The position numbers and the translations under genes are program-made. Below, piece by piece: positions 43,281 to 54,927 of a stretch of DNA of 64,000 nt. The notes below the pieces were generated by a model. The model did not search any database. It was not told the DNA's origin and saw nothing but the letters and a program-made list of their open reading frames with translations. Origin of the DNA: Primula veris (Eukaryota > Streptophyta > Magnoliopsida > Ericales > Primulaceae); NCBI GenBank assembly GCA_963682055.1, contig OY821750.1, forward strand, positions 374,501-438,500, in the 5' to 3' direction. Position 1 is the stretch's first letter; each line of letters opens with the position of its first letter.

Positions 43281-45139
43281 ACAAACCCAATAAAATCATC
43301 AATTTAAATATTTTAAAAACTGTTCTTAGCAAGAAATATTCAAATATTAGCAATAAAAATGATAAATTAAGTGAGGACCTTCCATGGTATGGTGAAGACT
43401 CTAAAAAGGTTTCATTTTTACAAACTTTTTTGCAAATTTGTGCAAATAACAAAACACCCATTAAAGGAATGACGTGTCATTGCCACGTCATCCACCTTGG
43501 TTTGCAAACAGACACCTTGACCTCAAATATTCTTATTAATTTCTACTCAAAATGTGGACTTCTCGATTCTGCTCGTAAGGTTTTCGATGAAATGCCTGTT
43601 AGAACTTTAGTTTCTTGGAACACTATGATTGGGGCGTGTACGAGGAACGGAGATGAGGAACAAAGTTTGTGTCTTTTCGTACGTATGCATCGATACTGTA
43701 ATGAATTTAGCGAATTTACACTTTCGAGCGTACTTTGCGCGTGTGCTAGGAAGTTTGCGGTTTTAGAGTGTAAGCAGCTTCATTGTTTCGGTATTAAGAT
43801 GTCGATGGATTTGAATATGTTTGTGGGAACGGGTTTAGTAGATGTTTATGCTAAGAGTGGCTTCGTCGAAGATGCTTGGAGGGTCTTCGAAACGATGCCC
43901 GAGAGGAATGAGGTGACTTGGAGCTCTATGGTGGCGGGGTACGTTCAAAACGGGCTTTTTGAAGAGGCTTTGGTTTTGTTTCGTAGAATGCAAATTATGG
44001 GTTTGGAGAATAATCAGTTTACGATGTCGTCGGTTCTTTCGGCTTGTGCTGGTTTAGCCGCTCTCATCGAAGGGAACCAAATGCATTCCGTTATACAGAA
44101 ATGCGGTTTTGGTTTGAATGTTTTTGTTGCTTCTTCTCTTGTAGACTTGTATTCAAAGTGTGGGAACATAAAAGATGCTTATTTAGTGTTCTCGGGCGTA
44201 GAAGAGGGTAATTTAGTGTTATGGAACGCGATGATATCTGGGTTCGCTAGACATGCTCGTTCTACCGAAGCCATGATTTTGTTTGAAAAAATGCAACAGT
44301 TAGGTATGTGTCCGAATGATGTTACTTATATAGCTATGTTATCTGTTTGTGGCCATATGGGGTTGGTGGAACAAGGACGGAAATACTTTAATTTAATGAA
44401 GAAAGAACATAACGTATCGCCTAATGTGTTACACTTCTCGTGTATGGTCGATGTTCTTGGTCGAGCAGGGCTTATTGATGAAGCTAAAGACTTGATGGAT
44501 AAAGAAATGCCTTTTGAAGCTACTGCTCCTTTATGGGGTTCACTCTTAGCCTCGTGTCGGGTTTATGGCAATGCTGAGGTGGCAGAAATAGCGGCGAACC
44601 ATTTGTTCGAACTCGAGCCAGAAAATGCTGGGAACCATGTGCTGCTGTCGAATACGTATGCTTTTACGAAAAGATGGGATGATGTTGTGAGAACACGAAA
44701 GCTTTTGAAAGATAGCGAGGTGAAAAAGGAGAAAGGGAAAAGCTGGATTGAAGTGCGAGATAAAGTTCACACTTTTATGGTTGGTGAAATTTCTCATCCG
44801 GAAATGAACAACATTTATTTGAAATTGGAAGATTTGTTAACCGAGATGGCAAAAATAGATTATAGAGTCGACACAGAACACGATTTACACGACGTGGAAG
44901 ATGATAGAAAAAGGGAATTACTGAAACATCATAGTGAGAAGCTTGCTTTTACTTTTGGGCTGATGAGTTTGCCTAAAAATGTTCCTATTAGAATTATGAA
45001 GAATCTTAGAATATGTGGGGATTGTCATTCTTTTATGAAACTTGCTTCGAAAATAACCGGAAGGGAAATCGTCGTGAGGGACAATCACCGGTTTCATCAT
45101 TTTAACTTCGGGTTTTGTTCTTGTCATGATTTTTGGTGA
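43277..45139 (+). CDS. DYW-type pentatricopeptide repeat protein (620 aa)
   Basis: Single-exon PLS-class PPR protein, a predicted organelle RNA-binding factor of the kind that specifies C-to-U editing sites. Repeats run from about residue 60 to 450, visible as SNILINFYSKCGLLDSARKV, LVSWNTMIGACTRNG, NEVTWSSMVAGYVQNG and LVLWNAMISGFARHA units. E and E+ motifs follow (GSLLASCRVYGNAEVAEIAA, ELEPENAGNHVLLSN, KGKSWIEVRDKVHTF). The C-terminal DYW deaminase domain has the zinc/catalytic HSEKLA (HxE), CGDCH, and ends CSCHDFW, with F in place of Y in the DYW triplet as in several family members. The overall sequence strongly resembles Arabidopsis At5g04780, which is about 635 residues. The basic, serine/asparagine-rich N-terminus fits a mitochondrial or plastid presequence. 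Intact and probably functional; the target RNA cannot be told. Confidence 0.93.
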   Translation: MNKPNKIINLNILKTVLSKKYSNISNKNDKLSEDLPWYGEDSKKVSFLQTFLQICANNKTPIKGMTCHCHVIHLGLQTDTLTSNILINFYSKCGLLDSARKVFDEMPVRTLVSWNTMIGACTRNGDEEQSLCLFVRMHRYCNEFSEFTLSSVLCACARKFAVLECKQLHCFGIKMSMDLNMFVGTGLVDVYAKSGFVEDAWRVFETMPERNEVTWSSMVAGYVQNGLFEEALVLFRRMQIMGLENNQFTMSSVLSACAGLAALIEGNQMHSVIQKCGFGLNVFVASSLVDLYSKCGNIKDAYLVFSGVEEGNLVLWNAMISGFARHARSTEAMILFEKMQQLGMCPNDVTYIAMLSVCGHMGLVEQGRKYFNLMKKEHNVSPNVLHFSCMVDVLGRAGLIDEAKDLMDKEMPFEATAPLWGSLLASCRVYGNAEVAEIAANHLFELEPENAGNHVLLSNTYAFTKRWDDVVRTRKLLKDSEVKKEKGKSWIEVRDKVHTFMVGEISHPEMNNIYLKLEDLLTEMAKIDYRVDTEHDLHDVEDDRKRELLKHHSEKLAFTFGLMSLPKNVPIRIMKNLRICGDCHSFMKLASKITGREIVVRDNHRFHHFNFGFCSCHDFW

Positions 45140-48100
45140 GAATTGTCGAGAGAGGATGCATTTATTTAATCACGCTATCGAAAGTTCATTTTAGAATCTG
45201 AATGACTTCACTGTAAAAGTTGTGTCATAATTAGTACACAGTTATATGAACCATTTGATAACAATTTTCATTGTTCATATATATCTTAAGAGTAATATAT
45301 GTGAACTTTCAATATATACTCGTTTCTTGGTCAAATGTCAAACCATCATTTGAATCCGTTTTGTGTTTTTACCAGTTAACTAATAATTTTACTTGATGTA
45401 TATTGTTATAAAAGATGAGTCTATGCGTAAATTAGGGAATGCCTAGACGGAATATAGAATCCTAACGAATTAGGCGGGATTAGACGGTAATTAAGCAGAA
45501 TTAGGTGATAGGAGTCCAACTTCCGCCTAAATTCCGCTTTGTGCCTTTTACAAACATTACAATTTTTCTTTAATTATCGTAATTTATTTTCAAGAAGAGA
45601 GCCGACTTGCAATTATTCTAGCTAGTTAAATTAATTAATGTTACAATAAACATAATATTCACTCTTGCATTTTTAATTGCAAAATAAAGTACTACGACTG
45701 TACACGCATTTCATAAGACATAAAATTGCTTTTTAAAATTTTGAGATGTTTCTGACCAACTATATATTAAGTTTTGAATATGTATTTTTCAAGGATTTGA
45801 TGCTGTTTGACATTGCTACCAGAGAATCATATCAAATATCTCGAGTTTTTTTAACGCAAATAACAAAGAACTTTTAATAAAATAAAGTACGTTTTAGTGC
45901 TGTGTTTAAGTAAGTTATGATCATTGAAGACAATTAAGGAAAAAAGTTGTTGAGTTATCGTGTTTTTTTAATTTAAATAAATTATTAATGCTAGTTGACA
46001 GGAAACAACCAACTCTATCCACCTAATCGTGTCTCTACTACAACTACAAATTAAAGAAGCACTTAATATAAATAAAATTATAGGTAATTTGTCTATTTCC
46101 CTAAAGTACAATTAATATTTATTAGTGTCTGGTATTTTACTTATATGTACAACATGAGTACATCTATTTATTGTGCATTTTTATCGAGTCCTCAAAACAC
46201 TTTGTAGAGTTTGAATATTGTTTTTTTATTTAACCACCAATTTGTCTCACCATGACAAAGAGAGTTAAAAATAGTGTTTCCTCAATTAAATTCATATTTA
46301 ATTATTGATCGGTGGACAATATATATATATATACGCGTTGTGTGTGATACGTTATAAATTGAGATGATAATATAAATATAGAGTAAAAAAAATACAGGAT
46401 ATAAGAAAAAAAAATTATAAATTGTGATGATAATATAAATATTTAGAGAAAAAATATGATATAAGAAATTTTGTTTGGTTAAAGAGAGAAATATTGTAAT
46501 TATTTTTTATTTTTTATAAAAGTAGTTAATATGGTAATTAATAAAAAAGTATATGAATATTTTTTAAAAAAAAATGGTTAAATTGGACAGACTCATTTGA
46601 CTTGGTTTGATTTATTATAATATAATGATATATCTATATCTATACTATTATTATAAGTTAAACCAAGAGTTTTGAGCCTGTCAAAATTTGTCATTTTTTT
46701 TTTAAAAAATACTCGTTATATATTTATATTAATTACAATAATACCATACTCACATAAAAATATAAAAAGTAAAAACTAATAAAACTATTTATCTCTGTTT
46801 AACAACCAAATATTCTTTTAAATTTTAAACTATATTTTTTTTGTATTATCCACATATTTATATTATAACTACACATATTTTTTATATTTTTATTGCGCGC
46901 CGCACACACAACATGTGCAGCACGATTACTATATATACTAGTAATCGTGCCCCACGATTTGCGTGTGAGACGCGTAATGCGATAAAATTTAGAAAATAAG
47001 TGTAGTTATGATACAAATAGTTGGAGAATAATAAAAAAAAAGAGTATAAGATAAGAAGACTCAAAAGAATTTTAAGAGCTTAAATAGGGATAAAAAATGT
47101 TATTAGTTATTATTTTTTATCTATTTTTTATGAGAATATAGTATTGTGTTAATTAACAAAAAAGTGTAAGAGTATTTTTGGAAAAAAATGGTAAAATTTG
47201 ACAGCCTCAAAAAATTTTGGGTTGACTTATTATAATAGTATAGATATATAGTATTACAATTGATAATAAAAAATAAAAAAAACAAACAAACAAAGTTACT
47301 ATAGATAACAAATAAGGTAAACACGGATAAATTGGTATTTGGTACAAACCAAATGACATCTTTTTCATAACAAATTTATAATTTGGTAAACGTTTTAACA
47401 TTTTTTAGGATGAAATTTAGTTCATAGCAAAAACCCAAATCTTTCACTATTTCAAAACTTGGGAGCAGCAAAAACTATATGGTGAAACTTCTTCTCATTT
47501 CTTTATGTAATTTCAACATTTTCAGTTGGGAAAAGAAAACTAATGTTAGCAGTGACATAATTTTATATTATGATCGAAGGCAATAGTACTATTTGCAAAA
47601 AACGAATGAAAACTTACAAGGCAAATTAATATCTTTAAAAAGAACTAGCCAGGTATGTAGATACTAATTTTTCTCATGTATGTGCAGGTTTTTATCTTTT
47701 GACCCCAAAAAAGATGATCATTTGATTCATTTCACCCAATATATTAATGATATTTAAGCATTATCTAAGGAACGTAGTGGTTAAACCAGGAATCAAACGT
47801 TTGAAAATATAATATTATATTGTGTGGATATGTCATGAATTAATTAAATATTAAGATGGTGCTGGCTATTGAATATGATTACTAAAATTGTGTTTCCTTA
47901 TTTTAAATCATGCGACATCTTAATTTTTTTACAGGAAAGAACACGCAAGACTTAAATATAATTACTAAAATTGTAGATTAGTGATCTCTTTAGATAAACA
48001 GGAGCTAATATACAATTTTGATAATTAATTTCACTTCCGTATACGTATATGAAGGTTAAGACATGTCAAATATCGCAAGAGTTTTCGGTGAGTCGCAACT

Positions 48101-48610
48101 TTTAGAGAACTTCAAATAAAAGCCAGTTTAAAATTTGAATAATATTCAAAATCCATCGAGATATAATATAGAACCTCAATACATTACTAGGGGGACACAA
48201 ATCAGGCAATAATTACAAAAGGCTTGGTGAAGCCTTAAATTATTATGTAACGGTGACAAAAATAACATCTCTCCATTAATTGAATCACTATCAGAAAAAA
48301 ATAATACATTGCGCACCAATAATAGGAGTTGTACATTTATAAGTTGAACCAACATAATAATTTGAACAAAAAGATTAAATAATTGTTTTTAAACAGTATA
48401 TGTGTGTGGTGTCATGTTCCTCTCATCCGTGGGGCTATTATTAAAATAAATTCAATAACATTAAATACAAACATAATAATGCACATGCTAAGCCCCTTTT
48501 TGTATATATATGTAATACACATTTCATGTTCACCAAATTACTACAAACACATACTATTACGGTATTACCCAACCCTCTTAATTAGCTAGTCTTATCTCAC
48601 AAGAAATAAA
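45140..48610. other. AT-rich intergenic region with a TIR element
   Basis: No gene seen. A TIR element occupies 46639-47244, and a related right end lies at about 46575-46630. Before the OVATE gene, TGTATATATATG (48501-48512) is a candidate TATA box about 100 bp from the start codon. Confidence 0.5.
46639..47244. mobile_element. nonautonomous TIR element (MITE-like), about 606 bp
   Basis: The ends form an imperfect inverted repeat of about 50 bp: TCTATACTATTATTATAAGT on the left and, read in reverse complement, TCTATACTATTATAATAAGT on the right, both continuing into a CAA...TTTGAGSCTGTCAAA stretch. There is no internal ORF of note. A third, similar end at about 46575-46630 indicates an adjacent partial copy. 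The superfamily cannot be decided; the target duplication is obscured by flanking TA repeats. Confidence 0.6.
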
Positions 48611-49234
48611 ATGAAACTCTCTTTTCCATTCAAGAATGTAGAACCCAAGAAAAGGCAATCGTGGCAATGGCAATCTTGTAAGCAACCAAAAACCCTTTCT
48701 TTTAGGGCTTCGGATGAATTGATCAAGACCATAAACTCTGTCTATGTGGACCCCTCAGATGAGGTCGTGACACCGGATACCTGGTTCACGACCTCACTGG
48801 AAGAACGGAGCCAGTCGACTCGATCAAATGAATTATTAGACAGGGAAGAATTATCCGAGGTTGTAGTACAAGATCTTCTGCTTTCAGATAGACTGATTTT
48901 TGAGCCGGAAGAAACCAGGTCCATTTTGAAGCAAAAGAAAACACATTTGTTACCATTTGAGGATAGTGTGGCAATGGCGATGGAGTCGAACGATCCGTGT
49001 GGGGATTTCAGGAGATCTATGGAGGAGATAGTAGAGACATATGGGTTGAGAGAATGGGATTGTTTAGATGAGTTGTTAGGGTGGTATTTGAGGGTGAATG
49101 GTAAGAAAAACCATGGTTTTATAGTTGGTGCATTTGTTGACTTGATTGTTGGGATGGTTTCAACTTCTGCTTATATTTCTTCTGATTCTGATTCTTTTGC
49201 TTCTTGTGTTTCTTCTCCTTCAAATCCTTTATAG
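48611..49234 (+). CDS. OVATE family protein (207 aa), OFP13/16-like
   Basis: Single-exon plant-specific transcriptional repressor family. The C-terminal OVATE domain is clear from about residue 118 to 180: SVAMAMESNDPCGDFRRSME, EIVETYGL, DELLGWYLRVNGKKNHGFIV, then AFVDLIVGM. The N-terminus has the WQWQSCKQPKTLSFRA motif and YVDPSDEVVTPDTWF, as in the OFP13-OFP18 group. OVATE proteins bind TALE homeodomain and TRM proteins and restrict growth; this is family knowledge. In the domain, HGFIVGAF has glycine where a glutamate is common (FIVEAF). The start at 48611 fits the expected N-terminus, and length matches the family. Intact and probably functional. Confidence 0.92.
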   Translation: MKLSFPFKNVEPKKRQSWQWQSCKQPKTLSFRASDELIKTINSVYVDPSDEVVTPDTWFTTSLEERSQSTRSNELLDREELSEVVVQDLLLSDRLIFEPEETRSILKQKKTHLLPFEDSVAMAMESNDPCGDFRRSMEEIVETYGLREWDCLDELLGWYLRVNGKKNHGFIVGAFVDLIVGMVSTSAYISSDSDSFASCVSSPSNPL

Positions 49235-50014
49235 TCATTTATATTTTGTCCCTTTTATTATATGTGAATAGTAGGTTACAGGATTTATATGAAATCTTGG
49301 TCTTTTTTAAATGCCTTGGTGTCATTTGAGTTCAACATTTTGAATGCTTACAGCTTGATGATGTTACTGTTGGATACATCTCCTTTTTTTCTTTTAATTA
49401 ATTAATTTGTGCAGTGCTATTTTTCTTTAAGAAATTTGATTAATATTTTCTATTTTTATAGTTATATTTCTGAAATGTTATCATATATCTTCATGATCTT
49501 GTTCTCTCTCTATATATAGCTTGAATGAAACATAAATTTGTTCTGCAAGAATTTATTGAATAATGAGACAACTTTTTAAACAATAATCGCGGAGAAATTA
49601 ATATGGAATTCAATTTTTTTTACAAATAAGAGTTAGGAAGGTGGTGCCACAGTTTTGTTTGAAGCCATTTATATTATGTCGCACCCGTCCCCTATAAAGA
49701 GTACATTTGCAATTTGCGGGTTTCAAGTGTATTTTTGTGAAGAGAAAATTATATACAATTGAGTTAATCTGGGGTGCTTAATTATAAAATCCAAAGCCGG
49801 CACGTATATAATTGGTACGACGACAACATCAATTTGCAGGTCTCTAAAGTGTCAAATTTCTCTCTTACAACTTCCGCATATATAAGAACATTTGATGAAT
49901 GTAGCCTAGAGATCAATAGGAAATATTACACGCCTGCATAATCTATATATATATGCAGTAAAAAAAACAAAAACAAAATTGCAATTTATTCCTTTGGCAG
50001 TTGTATATTTGGTA

Positions 50015-51288
50015 TAATAACAAATAATGATGTATAAACCAGCTAAATTCGGCTGTTATGTCACTATAAAAAGTTAAAAACATTTAAAGTGTGGTATTAA
50101 GGTTATGAGATACAAATTAACTTCAATAACTACACATCATTATCAAATTAGTTGTTGAAGGTGAGGTAGTACTTGAAAATATAATCATAGTTAGAAATCA
50201 GATCAGGCAAGTGTTAGGTACAAAGTTCATTCTTAATCAGTGTAAGCATGTAATCTCTCTTTAAAATCAAAATAAAATAATTTCAGAATGAATAGTATGC
50301 TATTTTCTTTTTTTTAGAATCTTGAATCCGTAATTTTTGTAAAATTTAGACCATTCTTGACAGTAAAATGTTGAACCTTTTAACGAGTCAAGTTCAAGCA
50401 CTACATAAAGGACTGTTTATATGAACTAGGCCTAGAAACAAAAATTGGATAGACAATTGATATTTCGAAAATAACAATTCCTGTCTTAGGGATGAATTTC
50501 ATATCATCAATGATGAGATCTAACTTCATAAATATGAAATTATTAGCTCCGTGTTCCTTCTTGTTATACCTATGAGAATTTTTTACTTACACTCGATAAT
50601 CGATATTATCCATATCAGGCTTACAATCGAGATTAATGGCATTGTTTTTATTATCAATCGACGGCAATATTATTATACTACCAACGCTAGCTACTCACTT
50701 ACTGATAGAGCTAGTTAGCACGAAAATAAAGTTTGTTGTGAAAAATAGCTGAGTTTGCTTGTCAAACAAAAGACAGGAGAAATGAATATATAAAAGAGGA
50801 CACAGTCAAGTTTGGTTGATGAACTTTCGGGACATCCTTTTCCAAAACAATAATTGTAAATTGATGCAAATTCTCAATAATCATATTAATTCCCAAAATC
50901 TTATCTATTTCCAAAGACAAGTGAGTTATAAAATGGAAAGTTAAAGATAAACTTTGTTTTTCCTCAAATCTGAAACATTTCATAGTTTTGGATAAGATTT
51001 GTCCAGAAATGAGATTTTCATTTCCCTTCTATCAAAATTTGGGTAGACTATGACACGGTCAGTTTGATCAAATCTGTTGTTTGCTTGGGCTACTAATTAT
51101 GTATTATAGATTAATATATCACTAATTCCATTATGAATTGGATTTTTTACCCAATCTGTGATACAAGCTATTCATATGAGAAATTAACACTGAATCAAGC
51201 GAACTGAGCGGAAGGTGAGAAAGGTTGTTCATATTCAGTTCGTCAATGGAGAACGTAGCTAGCTCATGTTCAGTTAATTTTTGTGGAA
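50015..51288. repeat. direct duplication, left copy
   Basis: Shares with 51335-52993 the landmarks ACAAATAATGATGTATAAAC, TTATCAATCGACGGCAATAT-like sequence, GAGATTTTCATTTCCCTTC and GCTCATGTTCAGTTAAT in the same order. Indels and substitutions are common, so it is not recent. Confidence 0.8.
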
Positions 51289-51334
51289 GTTTAACCTAAC
51301 TAGACATTACAGGAATTATATGAAATCTTGTTCT

Positions 51335-52993
51335 TATAACAAATAATGATGTATAAACTAACGAAATTCGGCTGTAGTGTCACATAAAAATTAATAAGTT
51401 TTAGAGTGGCGTATTAGGGTTCAGAGATACAAACCTCGGTAGTTATACATCATTATCATATTACTTGTTGAAGGTGAGGTGGTACTTGAAATATAAATAT
51501 AGTATAAATTAATTAGAAATCAGATCATGGCAAGTGTTAGGTACGGAGTTCAATTCTTAATCAGTGTAAGCTAGCATGTAATCTCTCTTTAAAATCAAAA
51601 ATAAAAACCTCATAATGGTGCATCTTGTAATCTTTCTTGAAAGGATAATTAGAAGAGACTAGCCGTAAGCATATAAATATGTTGACATGAGACAGACCTT
51701 ACTTCGTTCATATCTGTGAAATTTGCTAAAATTTTATCTAAAATCTAAAAACTTGAAGCACCGATTTTGTGAACTTTTGACCATTCTTGACACGGTGTTC
51801 ATCAGGATCCGGAAACAAAAATGTTGAACCTTTTAATGAGTCAAATTTATATGAATTAGGCCAAGAAACAAAACAAAATCACAATTGATCTTGATGCAAT
51901 AGGGGGAGTCATAAGGATATGAGATATATGAAGAAAAGTGACGCTTTTTTTTTTTATCTCAATTTCTCTTAAAAATAGAGTTTGAATGATGTTTACTTGC
52001 TCTCAAATATATTGTTATAATTTTTTTGTAATAGATCTTTTCAACAGTGTGTTTTTAGCTATTTGTAATCGGATTATTTGATTACCATCATGGGGGTATT
52101 GTCCCATGTAATCGACTTTTTCTTCTTCATCTAATAAAATTTCCTTTCTGTTAAAAAAAAAAAGGCACGAAACAAAATTTTGACAAACAATTGATATTTC
52201 GGAAAAAAACATTTCATGTTTAGGGATCATATCATCAATGATAAGAATTAAGTTCATATAGGTTTGAAATTAACTTGGTATTTCTTCTTGCTCTACTCCC
52301 CACAACATGTCAAGCTTACCAGTGATCATCTGGTAATTATTGGCATTGTTTTTATTATCAACCAACGGCAATAATACTGTTGTATTACCAACCTTACTGA
52401 TATATTCATATTGATAGAAATTGTTAACACGAAAATAAAGTTTACTTACATCCCCATCTTTCTAATATGTAATAACTTAGAATTTTATCATATCTTAACG
52501 TAATTTGTTGTGAAAATAGCTGAGTTTGCTTGTCTAACAAAAGACATGAGAAATGAAGATATAAAAGAGGACACGATCAAGTTTTGGTCGATAAACTTTG
52601 GGGACATCCTTTTTTTCTACATTTTTAGAGCTAAAAGTACACCATGCATTCAATAGTTTTGGATATAGATCTGTCCAGAAATGAGATTTTCATTTCCCTT
52701 CCTATTAAATTGTGGGTGGACTAACACGGTCAGTTTGATTAAATCGGCTGCTTGCTTGGGCTACTAAATATATATATATATATATATATATGGGCCTAAT
52801 AATTAAATTATTACATCACTAATTCTATTATTAATTGGTTTTCTGACCCATTTTGTGATAAACACACTTCAAATGAGAAATTAACATTAAATCAAACGAA
52901 CCGAGCAGAAGGTAAGAAAAAGTTGTAAAAAATCAGTTCGTCAATGGAAGACCTAATTAACTAGTTAGCTCATGTTCAGTTAATGTTTGTCTA
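51335..52993. repeat. direct duplication, right copy
   Basis: Collinear with 50015-51288 but longer, mainly because of the retroposon at about 51874-52168 and a TA microsatellite near 52770-52792. Confidence 0.8.
51865..52177 (+). mobile_element. truncated LINE/SINE-like retroposon with poly(A)
   Basis: About 295 bp absent from the left duplication copy, flanked by GAAACAAAA on both sides (51865-51873 and 52169-52177), and ending in an A11 tail (about 52153-52163) preceded by ATCTAATAAAATTTCCTTTC. Poly(A) plus target duplication indicates insertion by target-primed reverse transcription; the body resembles LINE 3' ends but has no coding part. Confidence 0.55.
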
Positions 52994-53035
52994 AGACGAA
53001 TGAAATAAAACTAACACTTAACGAGCCATTTCTGT

Positions 53036-53512
53036 TTTTATTCATGAATATTGGTCGTTTAAATAAAAGAATAATATTTATTTTAATTAAAGAATTGAAC
53101 TGCAATGTACTTACTATATTTTTTTCTACTTTCATTGGTCTTTCTTTTAAATCCAAGACTTGTCTCCTTACAAATATCAGTCCTCATACAACAACAATTC
53201 AAAATTTTCAAAAAACAAAACCATGCTAGCTAGTAAACTATATGAACCCGTTATTAATGAATCATATTGCTAGTAAACTATTTGACCTGTTTTTAATTCA
53301 TGAATGGTCGTTTAATTTAAAGAAGAATTGAACTACAATGTACAACTATATTTTGTTTCTCGCTTAGTCTTAAATCTTGATTTTAAACCCACGGGCCCAC
53401 GGCTTGTCTCCTTTCAAATATTATTAGTCCTCATACAACAATTCAAATTTTTCAAAAAAACAAAAACGAACCATGCTAGTAAACTAAATAACCCGTTATT
53501 AATTAACCAATC
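53036..53512. repeat. tandem duplication, about 230-bp unit, two copies
   Basis: 53036-53262 and 53285-53512 share TTCATGAAT(ATT)GGTCGTTTAA, CTTGTCTCCTT(A/T)CAAAT, GTCCTCATACAACA and CCATGCTAG in the same order. Confidence 0.8.
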
Positions 53513-54927
53513 ATTATCACTTTATTCCTTGCTCTTCAAGTGGAGAAGAAGCTTAAAAAAGCAAAAAAATATAACACAAAAAACAGTCTTAGATTCCTTC
53601 AAACAGACAGTCCTTCACCTCCTCGTTATTGATGTACATTTTTGCCTTTCTTCTTTCCCCCCACCTTCTTTTTTCTCTTTTTTACTAAACTTTATAAAAA
53701 TAAATTGATAAATTATTAACTACTGAATTACATTAAGAGATGCACTAGTATCTGTATTACTCTATAAGCAACAAAAAAAGTTATTCTTCCATCCCTATCT
53801 GTTGGACTAACTTTATCAACAAATGTGTTACATCTTCATTTTTTTTTAAGTTAGTGCCTAGCTAAGTGTATGTGTTTCACTCTGTATCTTTTGCTCAAAT
53901 GCTTTTCACCAAAGGAAAATATTTTATTCTTTTAGTAAACAATTCATGAAAAGTACCAACAGGAAAGCAATATAACCAGATAATAATATTTAGGTGATCT
54001 AAAGCGGCTCTAATTATAGTTTCACCTTATGATTGAGACTTTGAGTGTCTTAATAAGACTGCTCATAAATTTATGAACGATTATACCTTTTGGTTGATTA
54101 TCGTATCAGCAACAATCGTTACATTTGGCAGCTCAGTTGACGTCGTATTGGCGAACAATCATGCTTAACATATGCAATATATAGGACCATATGTACGATT
54201 AGTTTAAATCATGAGTAGTTATATTGGAATATTGTAACAAATTGACATAAGTTTGCTGTTAAATGCGCAGATATGATCGATAGTATCACTCAAATTAATA
54301 CCCTAAAAACCGTTAGTGTGTTGTTAGTTTGATAGTGAGACAGAACGGACAATTGATCAAGGATAAACGTGCCATCGGAAAGATATAAAACACATGCAAA
54401 AATGCCAAGTCAGATAATATATAATCTAGAAAGATAAAATTAAGGTGAAATATGTTATAATAAAATGTGGAGCCTTAAATTTCCTGCTACTTACCTTGTC
54501 ATTTCTTATTAGAATGAGAACCTGGGATTTTATCCTACTTATGCAACAACAGAACCCTATTTTTCTGCAACCACTATACATAACCATACATGTACAGTGT
54601 ACTATTATCTCCTCTAAAAACACATCTAAGTCACAAACCTTTATCTTAAATTTGGAAAGGCATAAGGTAAGAAGAGGCAATTTTGCTTTACATCACATGC
54701 ATCCCACTTTTCCAAAAACAACCCAAGTTTTTTCCTCATTAACAAGAAAAGCACATCCACTATTCCTATATAGTAATCTTTTCACTTTCAAGTTATATAT
54801 AAGTACTACCTACCACTAGTACAGTTGATCACTTACACACCCTCTCATTTCAAACCCATGAAAGCACATCCCATATTTCTTCCATAAATATTACTAAAAA
54901 CTGTTTTTTTTTTTTTGAAAAATAACA

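Larger units (their letters stand above)
49235..54927. other. intergenic region with tandem duplications
   Basis: No gene could be supported. It is dominated by a direct duplication (50015-51288 with 51335-52993), a smaller one (53036-53262 with 53285-53512) and a poly(A)-tailed insertion, all listed separately. TTATATATAAGT at 54792-54803, about 130 bp before the SMXL start, is a candidate TATA box. Confidence 0.55.

Noticed and set aside
54445..54819. 124-codon open frame upstream of the SMXL gene
   Set aside because: No motif, biased toward common AT-rich codons, and it overlaps the presumed promoter.
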